From Trichoderma breve (lineage: Eukaryota > Ascomycota > Sordariomycetes > Hypocreales > Hypocreaceae), in NCBI RefSeq assembly GCF_028502605.1, contig NW_026611593.1, positions 2,046,001-2,110,000 on the forward strand: a stretch of DNA of 64,000 nt, given 5' to 3'. Position 1 is the first letter of the stretch. Each line of letters begins with the position of its first letter. Below, piece after piece: positions 1-11,307 of this stretch. The translations under genes were made by a program, and so were the position numbers. Below the pieces are notes generated by a model that was not told the origin of the DNA, searched no databases, and saw only the letters and a list, made by a program, of their open reading frames with translations.

Positions 1-2598
1 GCTTGCAAAACAGCTCCTGCTGTCCAAGAACCACGGCAACCTGCTCCAGGACTTCATCTGGCAGACTACCCATTACGACACACAGAGCGTCCAGGCCCCA
101 GGAACTACCTTGACTAAAGACGCCGCAACACGAGACAAGGACGATGCTCTTGAAGGGTTAAGAACTCTGGGCACCTTGCTCATCACCAATGGCCAGTTCC
201 GGAAACTTCGTAAGTCAAGCTCAAGCTGCTCTCTCTGTTCCAGTTCCATACGGCTAACTCTTCTGTTATAGTCAAGGATGCTAGTATCCTAGTCCGCGAC
301 ATGGTTGGGGATGGCGCTACTAACGCTGCCAACTTTATTCGTCCCTCGGATGAACAACTTCGCCAAATGGACCAGGCCGCCCCAGACAACACGTGGCACG
401 AGAAGCCCGACTTTTCCAAGGAGAATCTAAAGAATCAGGCTCGAAACGTCTACAAGGGCGATCCCAAAAAGGACGCCCAAGACGTCGTCTCGGCTGCTGC
501 TACTGGCACTACTGGTTCAGTGCCTCAATCTGGGGGTACTGGTGCAGTGCCTCAGGCTGGAGTAGCGCCTCAAGGAGGAGATATTCCACAGATTAGAGTC
601 GCCCCTGAAACCGGAGTCGCACCCGAGTATGGAGTGGCTCCTCAGGCTGGAGCTGTCCCCCAGGTTGGAGCAGTTCCTCAAGTTGGATCAATCCCTCCAG
701 CTACGGCTCCTCAGGCTGGAGCTGTCCCTCAGGTCGGAGCGGTTCCTCAAGTTGGAGCAGTTCCTCCAGCTACGGCTCCTCAGGGCACAGTCACAAGCAC
801 ATCTCGTACCAATGCAACCTCCGGTCTCGACGCAGCTCAGGCAGTTGTGGACCAGAAGCTGGACCGTAATTTGGACGATGAGACGCAAGAAAAGGTCACG
901 AAGCGGAATGAAGAGTACCGCCGCAAGGCCAGAGAATACCTGAAAAAGAAGATGCCTCAAGAGCGCAAGGATCAGGTCATCTTTCGTCTCAAAAAGATTG
1001 TGCTTGAATGCCAACAGCACCCCGATTACTCCCAAGCCGTACAAACGCTCCTCCGGCTGGCTGAGGAATACGGCCGGCATGGGCGCAACCTTGGAAAGGG
1101 TTCCGCCGACTCTGCCAAGGATGTCCGCACTGGACTTTCCGCAGCCGAGGAAGATTTGCGTACTCTAATTGAGCGGTTCGCCAATGGCACCTCGACTGAG
1201 GATCTTTGGCAGGCCATCGGCCAAATATACAAAGATGCCGATAGGGACCAGGAACTTCGAGACTGGTTCAAGCAAGTTGACACCTACATCCGCAAGTGCC
1301 TGTTGGAGCAAGGCTACGTCCTTGAAGACGCCTCCACTGATGAATGGAACCGGCTCTACGACCAAGGTCGATACCTGCTGCGTGAGAAATATCGCGGCCA
1401 CACCGACCGCGTTATTGACGAGGTCAGGTTTGTTGCGGATCAGTTTGACCACGATCCTCAGAACAAGGCATTTGGCGTTGCAGTCCAGAAGCTGTTCAAG
1501 GACTTGGGCAATGATGAGAATGGAAAGCCAACCTTTAAGCCTCACCTCGTCAAGGATCTAACCGAAGTCATTGTCCCCGCCATTTTTGAGAATATTGCAT
1601 ACGTGCCGATCCCACGCATTGAATATTCTGATCCTAAGGTTGATGCGGTCATTGAGAATCTGGTCCTCGAGAGCGACAATTTCATGCCCAATGTTCTTGA
1701 AGTCGCCAGCGACAATTACTTCCGGTGGGGACGCAAGAAGATTGCCAACAAGCACAAGAATACCGTGGACATAAAGGTTACCGGTATCCAAATGGATCTC
1801 CGAGACGTCAGCTATCACATCAAGAAGAAGTCTGGATTCCCCTCCATCACCGACACCGGAGTACTTGATCTTTTGCTGCCTGGCGACGGTTTCTCCTTTA
1901 GGTTGAAGGTGTCTACTCCTGAAAAGAAGGACGCTCAACACGTCTTCAAGGTAGAAAAGGTGGACGTCAACGTTAAGGGCCTGAAGCTCAAGATTAAGAA
2001 GTCCAAGCACAAGCTCTTGTTCGCGCTCTTCAAACCCCTTGCGCTCAGGGCTGTCCGTCCGGCGCTCCAAAAGGCCATTGAAATGGCCATCAAGGACGAG
2101 TGCGACAAGGCAGATGAGTTCCTCTTCCAGGTCAAGCAGGAGGCGGACCGTGCTCTTGAAGAAGCCAAGGAGGACCCCGAGAATGCACCCAACATCTACA
2201 ACCGGTACTACAAAGCTACTCATAAGCGAATCCTCCAGGGCAAAGCGAAGGCAAAGGCCATCACGCAGGACAAGAAGGTCAACGTCGCTATGACTAAGCA
2301 GGAGAGCATCTTCCCCGATATCCACCTTCCCGGTGGCATCAGCTCCAAGGCCACAGAATACAAGGACCTTGCTGCCAAGGGCGACAGATGGGAGAGCCCC
2401 GTCTTTTCCATTGGCGACGCCCAAAAGAGCACGGATATCCCTCCCGTGCCGCGAATTGAGAGAAAGACCCATACTGTAACTGGCGGAAGGGCCAACGGAA
2501 ACATTAACGGTTCAGCCAATGTAGGAGGAGGTGGCTTCACAGCCGGAGAAGGCACAAGTGGCCACCAACTTGGCGGACAAGGTCTCACTGCCTACTAG
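1..2598 (+). CDS. HAM1-like domain protein, 5'-truncated by the window edge
   Basis: Exons 2..209 and 272..2598 are joined across a 62-bp intron (donor GTAAGT, acceptor TTATAG); the first visible codon is at base 2, giving 844 visible residues. The N-terminal part, including LGTLLITNGQFRKLLKDAS and VRDMVGDGATNAANFI, matches the fungal HAM1_N (DUF5923-type) domain as I recall it. The C-terminal half resembles HAM1_C, with an LxL-type beta-sheet region (DIKVTGIQMDLRDVSYHIKKKSGF) that recalls lipid-binding tubular folds. Between them lies a Pro/Val/Gly-rich insert (about 535-786) with a perfect-frame 69-bp duplication. The tail is Gly-rich and disordered. The start codon lies upstream of the window. 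Function in this family is poorly known; membrane or lipid contact is inference only. The antisense strand is open over 304 codons, a codon-bias shadow. Confidence 0.85.
640..777 (+). repeat. 69-bp in-frame tandem duplication in the HAM1-like gene
   Basis: Bases 640-708 and 709-777 are two adjacent copies of a 69-bp unit encoding 23 residues (APQAGAVPQVGAVPQVG then S/A-I/V-PPAT). The copies differ at only a few bases, mostly third positions. Shorter VAPQ/AVPQVG motifs precede them from about 545, so the whole 545-786 stretch is a degenerate minisatellite in coding sequence. Confidence 0.9.
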
Positions 2599-3602
2599 GG
2601 ATGCGGTGGTCAGCTCAAGTCCAGAAGGTGGAAGAAGAGTGGTGAGCAGTCACTTGAAGGTGAAGGTGTGGAGGTTCTATACCCATTGGGACAGACGTAA
2701 CGTTGTTCTATTCTATTCTTTTTTGTCTCCTTTGTCCTATTTTCCTTCCCTCCTTTGTTCTTGGCTTCATGTTTAATGCTCTACCAAGTTACGATTCGAC
2801 AAGACGTTTCTATTATATCCACCTCGCTCCTTTACTGGCGATTGCCTACCTGATAACATGGTAGTAATAGTTTTGTAGCAATTAAAATTGACGAGTTTTA
2901 TTTATTTTTGCCATATGTTTGACCAATCTCGGGACATTATTTTAATGACGTACACCTGTATCGCTGATGCTGATTCTGGCTCTCTTAACATGTGATACTG
3001 TAGAAACTTGATGATAGAACATGTACTGTAGTATGATCTCGGTGGCTTACGGCCACTGCCCAATTGAGTTTACGGCTATGGATTCAACGACGTATCAATG
3101 AGGTTGGACGTTATTTGTTAGTCTGTTGCTTTGTTTCTTGCTTTGTCTTAGCCTGTGACCTGGACGCTTAACGGGGTTGAGCTCATTGATGTTCGTATCG
3201 GCAGATGCGGCTTTGTTTAGCAGCAAAGTACCGTTCCAAAAGAAAACGGTTGGACGGGATTCTGCACTAGCCGATCGAACGGGGCATCGAAGATCGGATC
3301 CATGTATGCGGTAATGCTGTAGGCCAACGTGCCGCTGTCTGTTTGTATGCTTACTCAACGCCGTGCATTTTCCATTGACCGCTACCCAAATGCACACTTG
3401 AATGAGTGCCATGGACGGCTTTGTATCAACATAGTGTACTACTCATCGTTTCATATTTATTTTTTATTTTTCAAAGAGGCTTTTCATTTTCCTCTCATAC
3501 TGGACCAATCTACTCAAGGAAGGATGCGATAAAATAGCTCTCTGCCTAGAGGCCCTCATCTAATAAGCCAACAAGGGCATATCCAACACAACACAAACAA
3601 CC
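2599..3602. other. Intergenic spacer, no gene seen
   Basis: This is the 3' region of the HAM1-like gene followed by the promoter of the PX-associated protein gene. T-rich tracts near 2700-2770 and AT-rich sequence near 2880-2950 are compatible with UTR and polyadenylation signals. ORFs here lack family resemblance and splice signals. Confidence 0.6.
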
Positions 3603-5969
3603 ATGGAGGCGGAACAGGCGGTAGAGGCGCCTGCATCAGCATCTGAGCCTGCACATTCATCGACGACGACAACGACAAGGACGCTGACGGAGGAGCAGAC
3701 GCGGGCGCTGTTTGACATCCTGACGCACCGGGAGACGTACGCCGAGATTGAAGGCTTCAAGGCCCCGGATGCGGTGACGGGCTACGGGCGTCCGTTTGCT
3801 CGGACGATGCTGAAGCAGACGGCGTCGGCGGTGGGGACGCCCAAGGCGGGGACGCCGAGATCGAGGACGCCCGTGTCGTTTTGGCGGGCGAGGAGGGGAG
3901 TTGATAATGATACGAAGAGCGAGGCAGATGCTGATGGTGGTGATGAGGCTGACAGCAGCGATAGCGACGACGAGGCTGGCGGGAAGGAATCCACGTCGCC
4001 GCTGCTGCAGTTTATGCTGACGAGGCTGGTGCTGCCGCTGCCGGGCGTGCGAGACTTGCCTGCCGGGTTCTGGAACGTGAGGGTGCAGGGCTTGCTGGCG
4101 AGGTTTGCGGAGGCGGAGCTTTCGGAGAGCTATGATAAGGGTGCGATGGGGACGAGGAAGACGCTGGCGACGGGGGCGAGTAGCGTGTTGGAGATGGTGG
4201 CAAGGGGGATCCTGGGCGGCGTGGTCAGGACGGCAGGAAGCGAGGAAGAGAAGAAGATGAAGCAGGGGGAGTATGACGAGACCAAGGCGGAGGACTTGCT
4301 GAGGGCGTTTGGGGATGTTTTGGAGGACTGGGCGTATGGCGATTTGATGGGGCGGGTGTCGGAGCATGTTACGGAGACGGAGGACGTGGAGAGCTTTTCG
4401 CCGGCTGTCAAGGCTGCGATGAATTATGCCATTATCAAGTGAGTCTTTGTCTTGATCTTGATGAGATGGATGAGTTTTGGATGGAGTACCGGGTCTGACT
4501 GACACTGATATTGTAGCGTTGCTACCTTTGCTCATCATACCTTTACCGTCTCCCCAGAGGGCCAGGACCTGCTCAAGCTGATTGAGAATCTCAACAGCTT
4601 GGTGCCCTACAAGATGATCAAGCAGACGCTGCGCATCGGCAACGCAGCTACCATGATTAGCGGCATGATGCGTCTCATGCTGGCAAAGATTAGCGTCACC
4701 AGCTTGACCAACTGGGTCGGGCTCACAGCCAACGCAGACGACGGGATGAATCTCCTGCAGAGAATCATTTCACTAGCTTTATCATGGGATGCCTCGGAAT
4801 TCAAGAAGAGCGTCGATAAAATCGAAAAGAGCAAGGGAGATGCTGCGCCGACGGATGAGATGCTCGAGGCGATTCGTCTGCACGTTTCGTTGCCTCGGAG
4901 CGAACATCTTGCTGTGAGAGAAGCGAGTGTGCGGGATTCAGAGTCGATTATCGTGGCTATTCTGAAGGCTTCGGATCCGCAGATGGTGGAGGGTCTTACG
5001 GAGGCTCAGCATGCGCAGTGTTTGGAGTATTACGCTGCGCTGCTGTCGGTTCATGATCGCGAGGCGATTACTTCGGTGTTGTGTCGGCAGCCGCCGGATC
5101 TGTTTACGCAGGCTGTGAAGGATGTTGTTGGTGCGTACGAGCCGATGATTAGGGACGTGCACTCGCAGATCGACATTCGGTACTATCTCGAGGCGATACA
5201 GGGCTTCGTGTCGGAACTTATTCGCGTGAGCAGGCAGAAGAAGGTGAAGCGGAGCAGCAAGAAGAAGGACGATGACGGCAGTTCCAAGGAGGAAGAGGAG
5301 GAAGAGGCGGATGGGGCGAGCGTAGAGGATTACGTGGTGCTGTTGAGGAATCATAGGGGGTTGTTGTATAAATGGTTGCATGACTTTGCGAAGAACTGTC
5401 CCGATGTGTGGAAGGACTTTCCTGCGTGGGGGCAGGACATCGCTGTGAGGTTTCGAAAACCAGATCGCCATGGTGATGGGATGGGGGAGAAGAAAGGGAT
5501 GGAGGAGCAGCTTGATGAGATGGTTGGGGGTCTTGATGGGGCTGTGCGGGAGGATGTGCTAAGGGCTGTTGATAAGCATGCGGAGTATCTTGCTGCTATC
5601 ACTCGAGTGTCTCAACGGCGGTTACAAGCCGTCATTGATGCTGCTGGATCTTCCTCTTCTACGTCTGCTGCGTCTGGTTCTCGGACTACGGCGTCTGGAC
5701 CTGGAATCTATCTCTCGCAATGGCAGTCCCTCCTCGACTCTACGATAATCACACCATCCTCGAAAGAAGGCCCTCTCCGTCACGGCGAAGACGTCAAATA
5801 CGTCACTACAATGGGGAAACTCGGTCTGGGAGGGCGAAGATTGAAAGGAGGAAAAGGAGTGGGAGAGGAGGAACTCAAGGCACCGGATGTGAGCGTCGTG
5901 GAAGAGGCTTTGGGAGACGCGTTTAGAGATGTGATTCGGCAGAGAGCGGGAAGTGATGCAGAAGTTTAA
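3603..5969 (+). CDS. PX-associated (PXB) / DUF3818 protein
   Basis: Exons 3603..4438 and 4517..5969 are joined by a 78-bp intron (GTGAGT...TTGTAG), giving 762 residues; the phase is consistent (N-V-A-T across the junction). The N-terminus, with LTEEQTRALFDILTHRETYAE and YGRPF, resembles the PXB domain found beside PX domains in yeast YPR097W-like proteins. The middle region (SPLLQFMLTRLVLPLPGVRDL; GMMRLMLAKISVTSLTNW) resembles DUF3818. I see no PX domain, unlike the roughly 1070-residue yeast protein, so this is a PX-less relative. A Lys- and Glu-rich low-complexity segment (KRSSKKKDDDGSSKEEEEEE) sits near residue 510. Relatives are linked to lipid handling and membrane traffic; a role here is inference. 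ATG 3603 has a good context (ACCATGG). The gene is tail-to-tail with the next gene. Confidence 0.8.
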
Positions 5970-6253
5970 TCGTTGAGGACATGGTGTTCTTGGGATTGGT
6001 TTTTGTTTTTTTATAGGCATGTTTGGGAAATAGAGTAGGATTTGTTAAGAAAACTAAGCTAAGTAATGATATGGGACTGAGTTGTGTATATATGTTCCGT
6101 GAGCAGAATAAGGTATGCATCGTAAAAGCATAGTAATAATAAAGATGAAGATGAAGAAATTGCCTCTGGTAGTACAGACATGAAAACTGATAACAATGAT
6201 TTCACATCACATTCAGATTCCCCTTTCCAGGTGTAATGTACTTTCGCCAGCAC

Positions 6254-8318
6254 TCAAAAAGGCTCGGGAGACTCAGAGTACCGGCGAGATGGCAGCTCGA
6301 TCCACATAGTCGACCCCCTCCTACCTTGAGGATGAGGAGCAGCCGTAAAGATTCTCAGTCCTCCACCATCTTTACCCGAGACGCGGTGAGTACTCGGAAG
6401 ACGAGTCGGCGTTACCTGTTCCTTTCGTACAGGAGGTGCTTGTGAGCGAGCATCGCGAGTCCAAGTGTAGTTTCGGGAAATTCTTGGTCTGCTGCTATTG
6501 GCACGGGCGCGTTGTTGTCTGCCACCGCTAGGTGGTGGTGTAAGCATGGGATTCGTCGCGAGTGCAGCTTCTACCGTCTCCATAGCCACTGCGTCTTCTG
6601 ATTCTGCAGAAGCAGCCGCAGCGTATCCAGGGGGCGCAATCTCAGGCGTAGCGGGAAGTGGCTTGTTGATGTTCTCGAGGTTTGTGGCCTTGCGCTGCTG
6701 CTGCTGTTGAGCGGCAAGAGCCAGGATGGCATCTCGGGCGCTTGCGGGGCACTCGTCGATTTGGCCGACACAATATGCCAGGCCTTCGATATATGTGTCC
6801 GTCGGGGCGCGTGTGTTGAATTCTGGTTCGGGCGTGGGCGAGTCGGAGATGGTGTTGCTGTCGACAGTGAGATTGACAACCTCGGAATTCATGGGGTGGT
6901 TGCTAGAGAGATCGATAGTCTCAATAACATGGACGTCATCTGTCATAACAGTGTCGGAGTCGGGTTGAATGGCATCTTGCGACTGCGGAGGATTTGCCCG
7001 ACTGCTGTCCATTCTCCTGTTTTCATACACCTTTTTCACCAGCCGGTCTCTCCATATAAGTTTGAGGGTGATTCCCGTAGCATTCTGCAGCCTCCTGACA
7101 AACTTGCCGCAGAAAGAACAGTTTTTGCGCGAAAAGTATATTTCGAATGCAGGCTTCGAGCCGTCGTCCCAAGATGCCTGTCTTAGCGCCCTCAGGTGCT
7201 CAGGCGAAACGTTATCCAGGTCTTGTGTGATGCCAAAGCTACTCAGCAAGATGCAAATGGCATGTACCGCGAGCTTCACTTCGACGTGGCTGCCCTGAAA
7301 TACGCCATCCATTCTTACACCCATAGTTCGAGTGACGATCCCATCGTAGGGCCGGTTCATGCGCAGAGAGAGAGCGCGGCCCATGTTGATGGCCCTCTTC
7401 GTCCATAAGTCGTTGGGAAGCACACTCGGATCGGGATCGAGCAGGTCGCCTAGACGGCTGATCCCATGCCCGCTCTGTGCCCAGGCCAAGACAACTCGCT
7501 TCTGGTTTCTGCCAGTCCGAAGGGCGAGGAACCCCGTGACTTTGGCCTCCAGACGCTTCGAGATGACGGAAGCGGCCAAACGTAGCTCCTTTGCGCGCTC
7601 GTGTCGGAAAGTGTAGGCGAGGTTTGGACCAAGCACTTCAACGCGGAGGGTAGCGTCATCGACATCGATGATGTGATGGAAATAACAGGAAGATGCCGCA
7701 TCCCGAAAAGCAGCGTCAAACTCGGGGAGTTGCCTTGGTTGTGGCGACTCTTCTTCAGCGATCGCCTCCATTATGGCATCAAGGCGATGCTGTGAGTTGT
7801 AGAGGTTTGAAGGAGGTTTCACATTCGAAGAATCCGTAGGTTATAAAGCTGCTGTCATCGTATCAGCTCAAATCCCTTGACTCTTGAGCGAGAAATATGT
7901 GGTGATGATGGCATCACACTCACCCAAAGTATCTCACGAGCAAAGGGTGATGAGAGCTTCACGATAGTTGTGCCGCTCAAATCTTCTGGGAGGCTTGATA
8001 TCGATGGGAAATCTTTTAACAGCGCAATGACCTGCGGTAACACTGCTCTGCATGCGGTCAAGCGAATATCCTGCCTCTCCACCTAGAAAGGGAGGTTGTG
8101 CTGTGTTTGAAATCGTTGCTCGAGGAGCACATGCGGTGATTTCTCTCAAATAGGTGCATGATGAATTGGTTGCTTGGGCAATAGGGATAGCTATTAAACA
8201 ATGGTCTTCACTTTGCCGGGGCAACGAATGTGATTCCATGTGTAACAAAAGGGCTGTCAACGAACATGGCGCCGAAATGCCAAAGGCGAGTTTGGAAAAT
8301 AGTAATATGATTTGCCAT
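6254..8318 (-). CDS. Orphan protein with possible deaminase-like HxE...CxxC signature
   Basis: The long 3' exon 6254..7789 encodes a conserved-looking N-terminal half and a Ser/Pro/Thr-rich disordered C-terminal half. Upstream, a GTGAGT donor at 7923 and a CAG acceptor before 7789 join an exon ending at 7924 (begins about 8074-8082). A tentative first exon 8212..8318 (ATG at 8318, donor GTGAAG) gives 597 residues in total with a phase sum divisible by three. In the conserved half, GSHVEVKLAVHAICILL is followed 54 residues later by FSRKNCSFCGKFV: an H-V-E helix and a C-x-x-C helix, the arrangement of zinc-dependent cytidine deaminase folds, including fungal OTT_1508-like families. A missing residue or a treble-clef coincidence is possible. 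The apparent start at 7822 is GTG, so the gene must be spliced or start at ATG 7771. The first exon is the least certain part. Confidence 0.6.
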
Positions 8319-8787
8319 CGTGTGAAGATACGGAGCTTTCTTGAAGTGGATATTGAAGCAATTGATGTGTATGAGAGTTGTTATGATAACGAGTGCGAAT
8401 ACGTGATCAAGTAAGAGTATCGTGAAGTCTGTCGTGGGAAAGAGCTTGGTGTTTTGGGTCTGATATTGATTGCAGTTGGTTTGGCTTAGTCATCAATACA
8501 GCAGACTTATCCATCATGAACTGGGCAAGATGGCAACGCAATCATTACTGGGATTGCTCTACGTAGCTGTCTGCTTGTCAACAGCCAAACACATAGACAT
8601 CACATCAAGTTGGAACTCAATATAGATCAAGAGACGGCTGTGGCACGTCCAGTTTGGTAACCGAAAGCCCAAAACCAGAGGGAATCTTGTTCATACATCT
8701 CAAACACTAAGACCGTACGCCCATTCCAATGCCGCCATCCATGACAGTTGTAAGAGAAAAGCAAAAAAAGACTTTTTTTATTTTGAT
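8319..8787. other. Spacer between the orphan gene and eS19
   Basis: It contains the presumed promoter of the upstream minus-strand gene and the 3' UTR of eS19. No coding or RNA gene was recognised. Confidence 0.5.
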
Positions 8788-9662
8788 TTACTCCTCATCC
8801 TCCTCCTCGGCCTCAGCGGTGGTCTGGGCAATTCGGTCCAAATCACGCTGGCCGGACTGGGTGATACGGCGGCCACCCTTGTCCTCGTCCTGCTCAACGA
8901 CGCCAATCTTCTCGAGGGCCTGGAGGACCTTGCGGTCGACGGAGCCGGAGGCATCGACGTGGTGGCTGGGGCGGTTGCCACGGTTCTTGGCAGTGCCGTG
9001 AACCTTGCGGAGACGGCCAACACCGACGGTCTTGCGGAGGTAGACGTGGCGGGCGACGGAGGCGGCACGGACGTAGAACCAGTCAATGTCCTGGGGAGGC
9101 AGCTCCTTGGCGGGACCAGTCTTGACGGTGTCAACCCAACCTTTTAACAGTGTCAGTATATGCGCGCCTATATTTTATGCGATCAACTAAACAAGTGAAA
9201 AACTTACCAGGGATGGGCAGCTTGCCCTGACGCTTCAAGAAAGCAGCATAGGCAGTGATGAACTTTTGCGCCTGATTACAGAAAAGGACCCATTAGCAAA
9301 TATTCCGTCGTCAGAAGTCTTGCGACTCCCTCGCGCCTGCTCCTAGATCCCTCAAAGAATTTTTTTCCACATATATGCCACGCTTATACACAGCTTTGTA
9401 TGCAGCTGGTCCGAGGCTCAGGCAGCTGGTTCTTTCTCAATGCATTGTATTCAGATCAAACGCAGGCCGCTGCGGCTCGTCGGAGCCAGACCACAACATC
9501 GCCGCGTCGGAGGTTTCGAGGATAATTTTTTTGTTTCTTCGGGACCAAGTTGCGAGATCGTCGAGAGGTGATCGTGAAGGGGGGAAATCCTAGATTTTAT
9601 GATTTCAATGTGTTTCAAGGAGGACCTACATCGACATCGCGAACGGTGATTCCGCCGGCCAT
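8788..9662 (-). CDS. rps19: 40S ribosomal protein eS19 (RPS19)
   Basis: Three exons, 9630..9662, 9208..9271 and 8788..9140, give 149 residues, the normal size. The protein starts MAGGITVRDVD, continues AQKFITAYAAFLKRQGKLPIPGW, then FYVRAASVARHVYLR and SGQRDLDRIAQ, all hallmark eS19 segments. The family's job is 40S assembly, including maturation of the 3' side of 18S rRNA. The first intron is long (358 bp) directly after 11 codons, as is common in fungal ribosomal protein genes; the second is 67 bp. The C-terminus is an acidic tail (AEAEEEDEE). The 119-codon ORF over the same bases in another frame is a shadow. Confidence 0.97.
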
Positions 9663-10212
9663 TTTAACGGTGTTGGATGGGGTTGGTTGGGGAGATGGTG
9701 AAGCTGGTGGACAATTGACTGGGCGTGAGGTCAAAGAAAGTTCGTCTAGATTGAACACGCACGAGTTGCAGTGGACTTTGGTTGGTCTAGGGCTTTGACC
9801 CTAGCGCGAACGGGCTGAACTGTGGTTAGCCAAAAATGAAAAATGAAATGATGACTAAGGATTCAGCCACGTGCATCAGCCACTATAACTCTTCGCGCCA
9901 AGCTCTCATACTGGCTATCGGAATAATATCGGCTAGTTGCTACAACATTGAAGCCTTGAATGCTGATTCGATGCAAGTTGAACTACATAACGTTTATGAT
10001 AGGAACATAAACAAGTTGGTGAAGTTATATATCATGTTGAAAAGCCTATAGACTATTATACAGATCTAAATCTATTTCTTTTACCAACTCCAAACCCAAG
10101 TGACCGATGCGCCCTCTAGGAACCAGACCATCCGAGATAACCCGTTATACTCCTACATATCCATACAATCATGACTGAAAACGAAAGACAAAATATCCAA
10201 AAACTTTTCACA
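9663..10212. other. eS19 promoter and spacer
   Basis: Upstream of the eS19 start, then AT-rich sequence reaching the stop of the ZIP gene. No convincing gene is present. Confidence 0.5.
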
Positions 10213-11307
10213 TTACGCCCATTTTGCCAACAAAGACATGATTGCAACTCCAACAGCCACACATCCAAAAGCAAAGAGCTGAATCTTCAATGGTGCTTTG
10301 CGCATGTGAGGGTTGAACATGAACTCATGTGCGAGGAGCTCAACCAGTCCGGTGTACATGAGGATGCCCGCGCTAATAGAGTCAAAGATGCCATTCACCA
10401 ATTTCTGGGTATTGGCGTTGTTAGGTCTTGCCCCTATACCGGCCGCCGTGCCGATTGGAGTTGAAATGGCAAAGATGAAGCCAAGCAGATAGGGCATCCA
10501 CTGCTTATTCTTAGGCCAGGGCGCTGTTGCTAGCCGAGACCCCAAACCGAGGCCCTCAAACATCTGATGGAAAACAAGTACAACAAGGAGAACAACCAGA
10601 TCCTGCGTCGTACCGAGAGTGAGTCCAATGAACACACTGTGAAAGACAACACCAAACTCGAGGACAAAGATGGCGGTGAGCTGGCCTGCGAGGCCGCCGT
10701 GAGAGTCGCCGTCATCATGCTCGTGGCCGTGTGCGAGGTGATCTTCACCACCAGGTGGATAGCTCACATCATCGGGAAGGCCAGGAATATTCTTAGGATC
10801 CGGCCCCCGCAAGACACCCCTCTCGAGGTCGTGGGGACAGGCTACCGCGAGTGTGTCCTTCTCTTGTAATTTCTTCCCGGATAGTACGGTCAGTGACGGG
10901 TCAGAATCGCTGTCTGAGCCCACCGAGTGGCTGTGTCCATCTTCATCCTCCCCGATTCTTGCAGCAAGAAGCTCAACGAAAAACATGACCATGACCGTCA
11001 TCAAACTGATGCATAGCGCCCACGGATAGTCGCCCAGTCGCGGCTCAAGGCAGGGGTCTGATAGATTATCCACGGCTGGGTCTAACAGGTGCATCCAGGC
11101 AGTAGCAATGATGACTCCAGTACCGACGTATTTGCAGATAAAGAATGTGAATTTGGGCACATGCATCTTCTGTTGTCTAGCGAGGAGGATGGGTGCAAAT
11201 GCGCCAAAGGTTGCGGCCGCCATAACGATGAAGATGGAGCCGATACGCAGCCCGCGGTTGGTGAGATCAACAACATCTCCGTTACAAGCATTGTCGCTGT
11301 CCGCCAT
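10213..11307 (-). CDS. ZIP-family plasma-membrane zinc transporter
   Basis: A single exon encodes 364 residues from ATG 11307. About eight hydrophobic segments are visible, with a His/Asp/Ser-rich cytosolic loop (HSHSVGSDSDSD; HGHEHDDGDSHGG) between TM3 and TM4. TM4 carries HSVFIGLTLG and TM5 carries HQMFEGLGLG, the paired His/Glu metal-site motifs of the ZIP family (Zrt1/Zrt2 type). The C-terminus ends directly after the last membrane segment (SLLAKWA), as in this family. The role is uptake of Zn2+ (or Fe2+) into the cytosol. High- versus low-affinity subtype cannot be told from the sequence. A long upstream spacer leaves room for zinc-responsive control, but I did not identify a Zap1-type site with confidence. 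Confidence 0.93.
   Translation of the reverse strand: MADSDNACNGDVVDLTNRGLRIGSIFIVMAAATFGAFAPILLARQQKMHVPKFTFFICKYVGTGVIIATAWMHLLDPAVDNLSDPCLEPRLGDYPWALCISLMTVMVMFFVELLAARIGEDEDGHSHSVGSDSDSDPSLTVLSGKKLQEKDTLAVACPHDLERGVLRGPDPKNIPGLPDDVSYPPGGEDHLAHGHEHDDGDSHGGLAGQLTAIFVLEFGVVFHSVFIGLTLGTTQDLVVLLVVLVFHQMFEGLGLGSRLATAPWPKNKQWMPYLLGFIFAISTPIGTAAGIGARPNNANTQKLVNGIFDSISAGILMYTGLVELLAHEFMFNPHMRKAPLKIQLFAFGCVAVGVAIMSLLAKWA

Noticed and set aside
1558..2472. 304-codon minus-strand ORF
   Set aside because: Antisense shadow of the HAM1-like gene, whose frame carries the domain matches.
3657..4538. 293-codon minus-strand ORF rich in Arg/Pro/His
   Set aside because: Antisense to the PX-associated gene and spans its intron; composition is typical of a GC-rich shadow frame.
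8778..9134. 118-codon minus-strand ORF rich in Ser/Arg/Pro
   Set aside because: Out-of-frame reading of eS19 exon 3.
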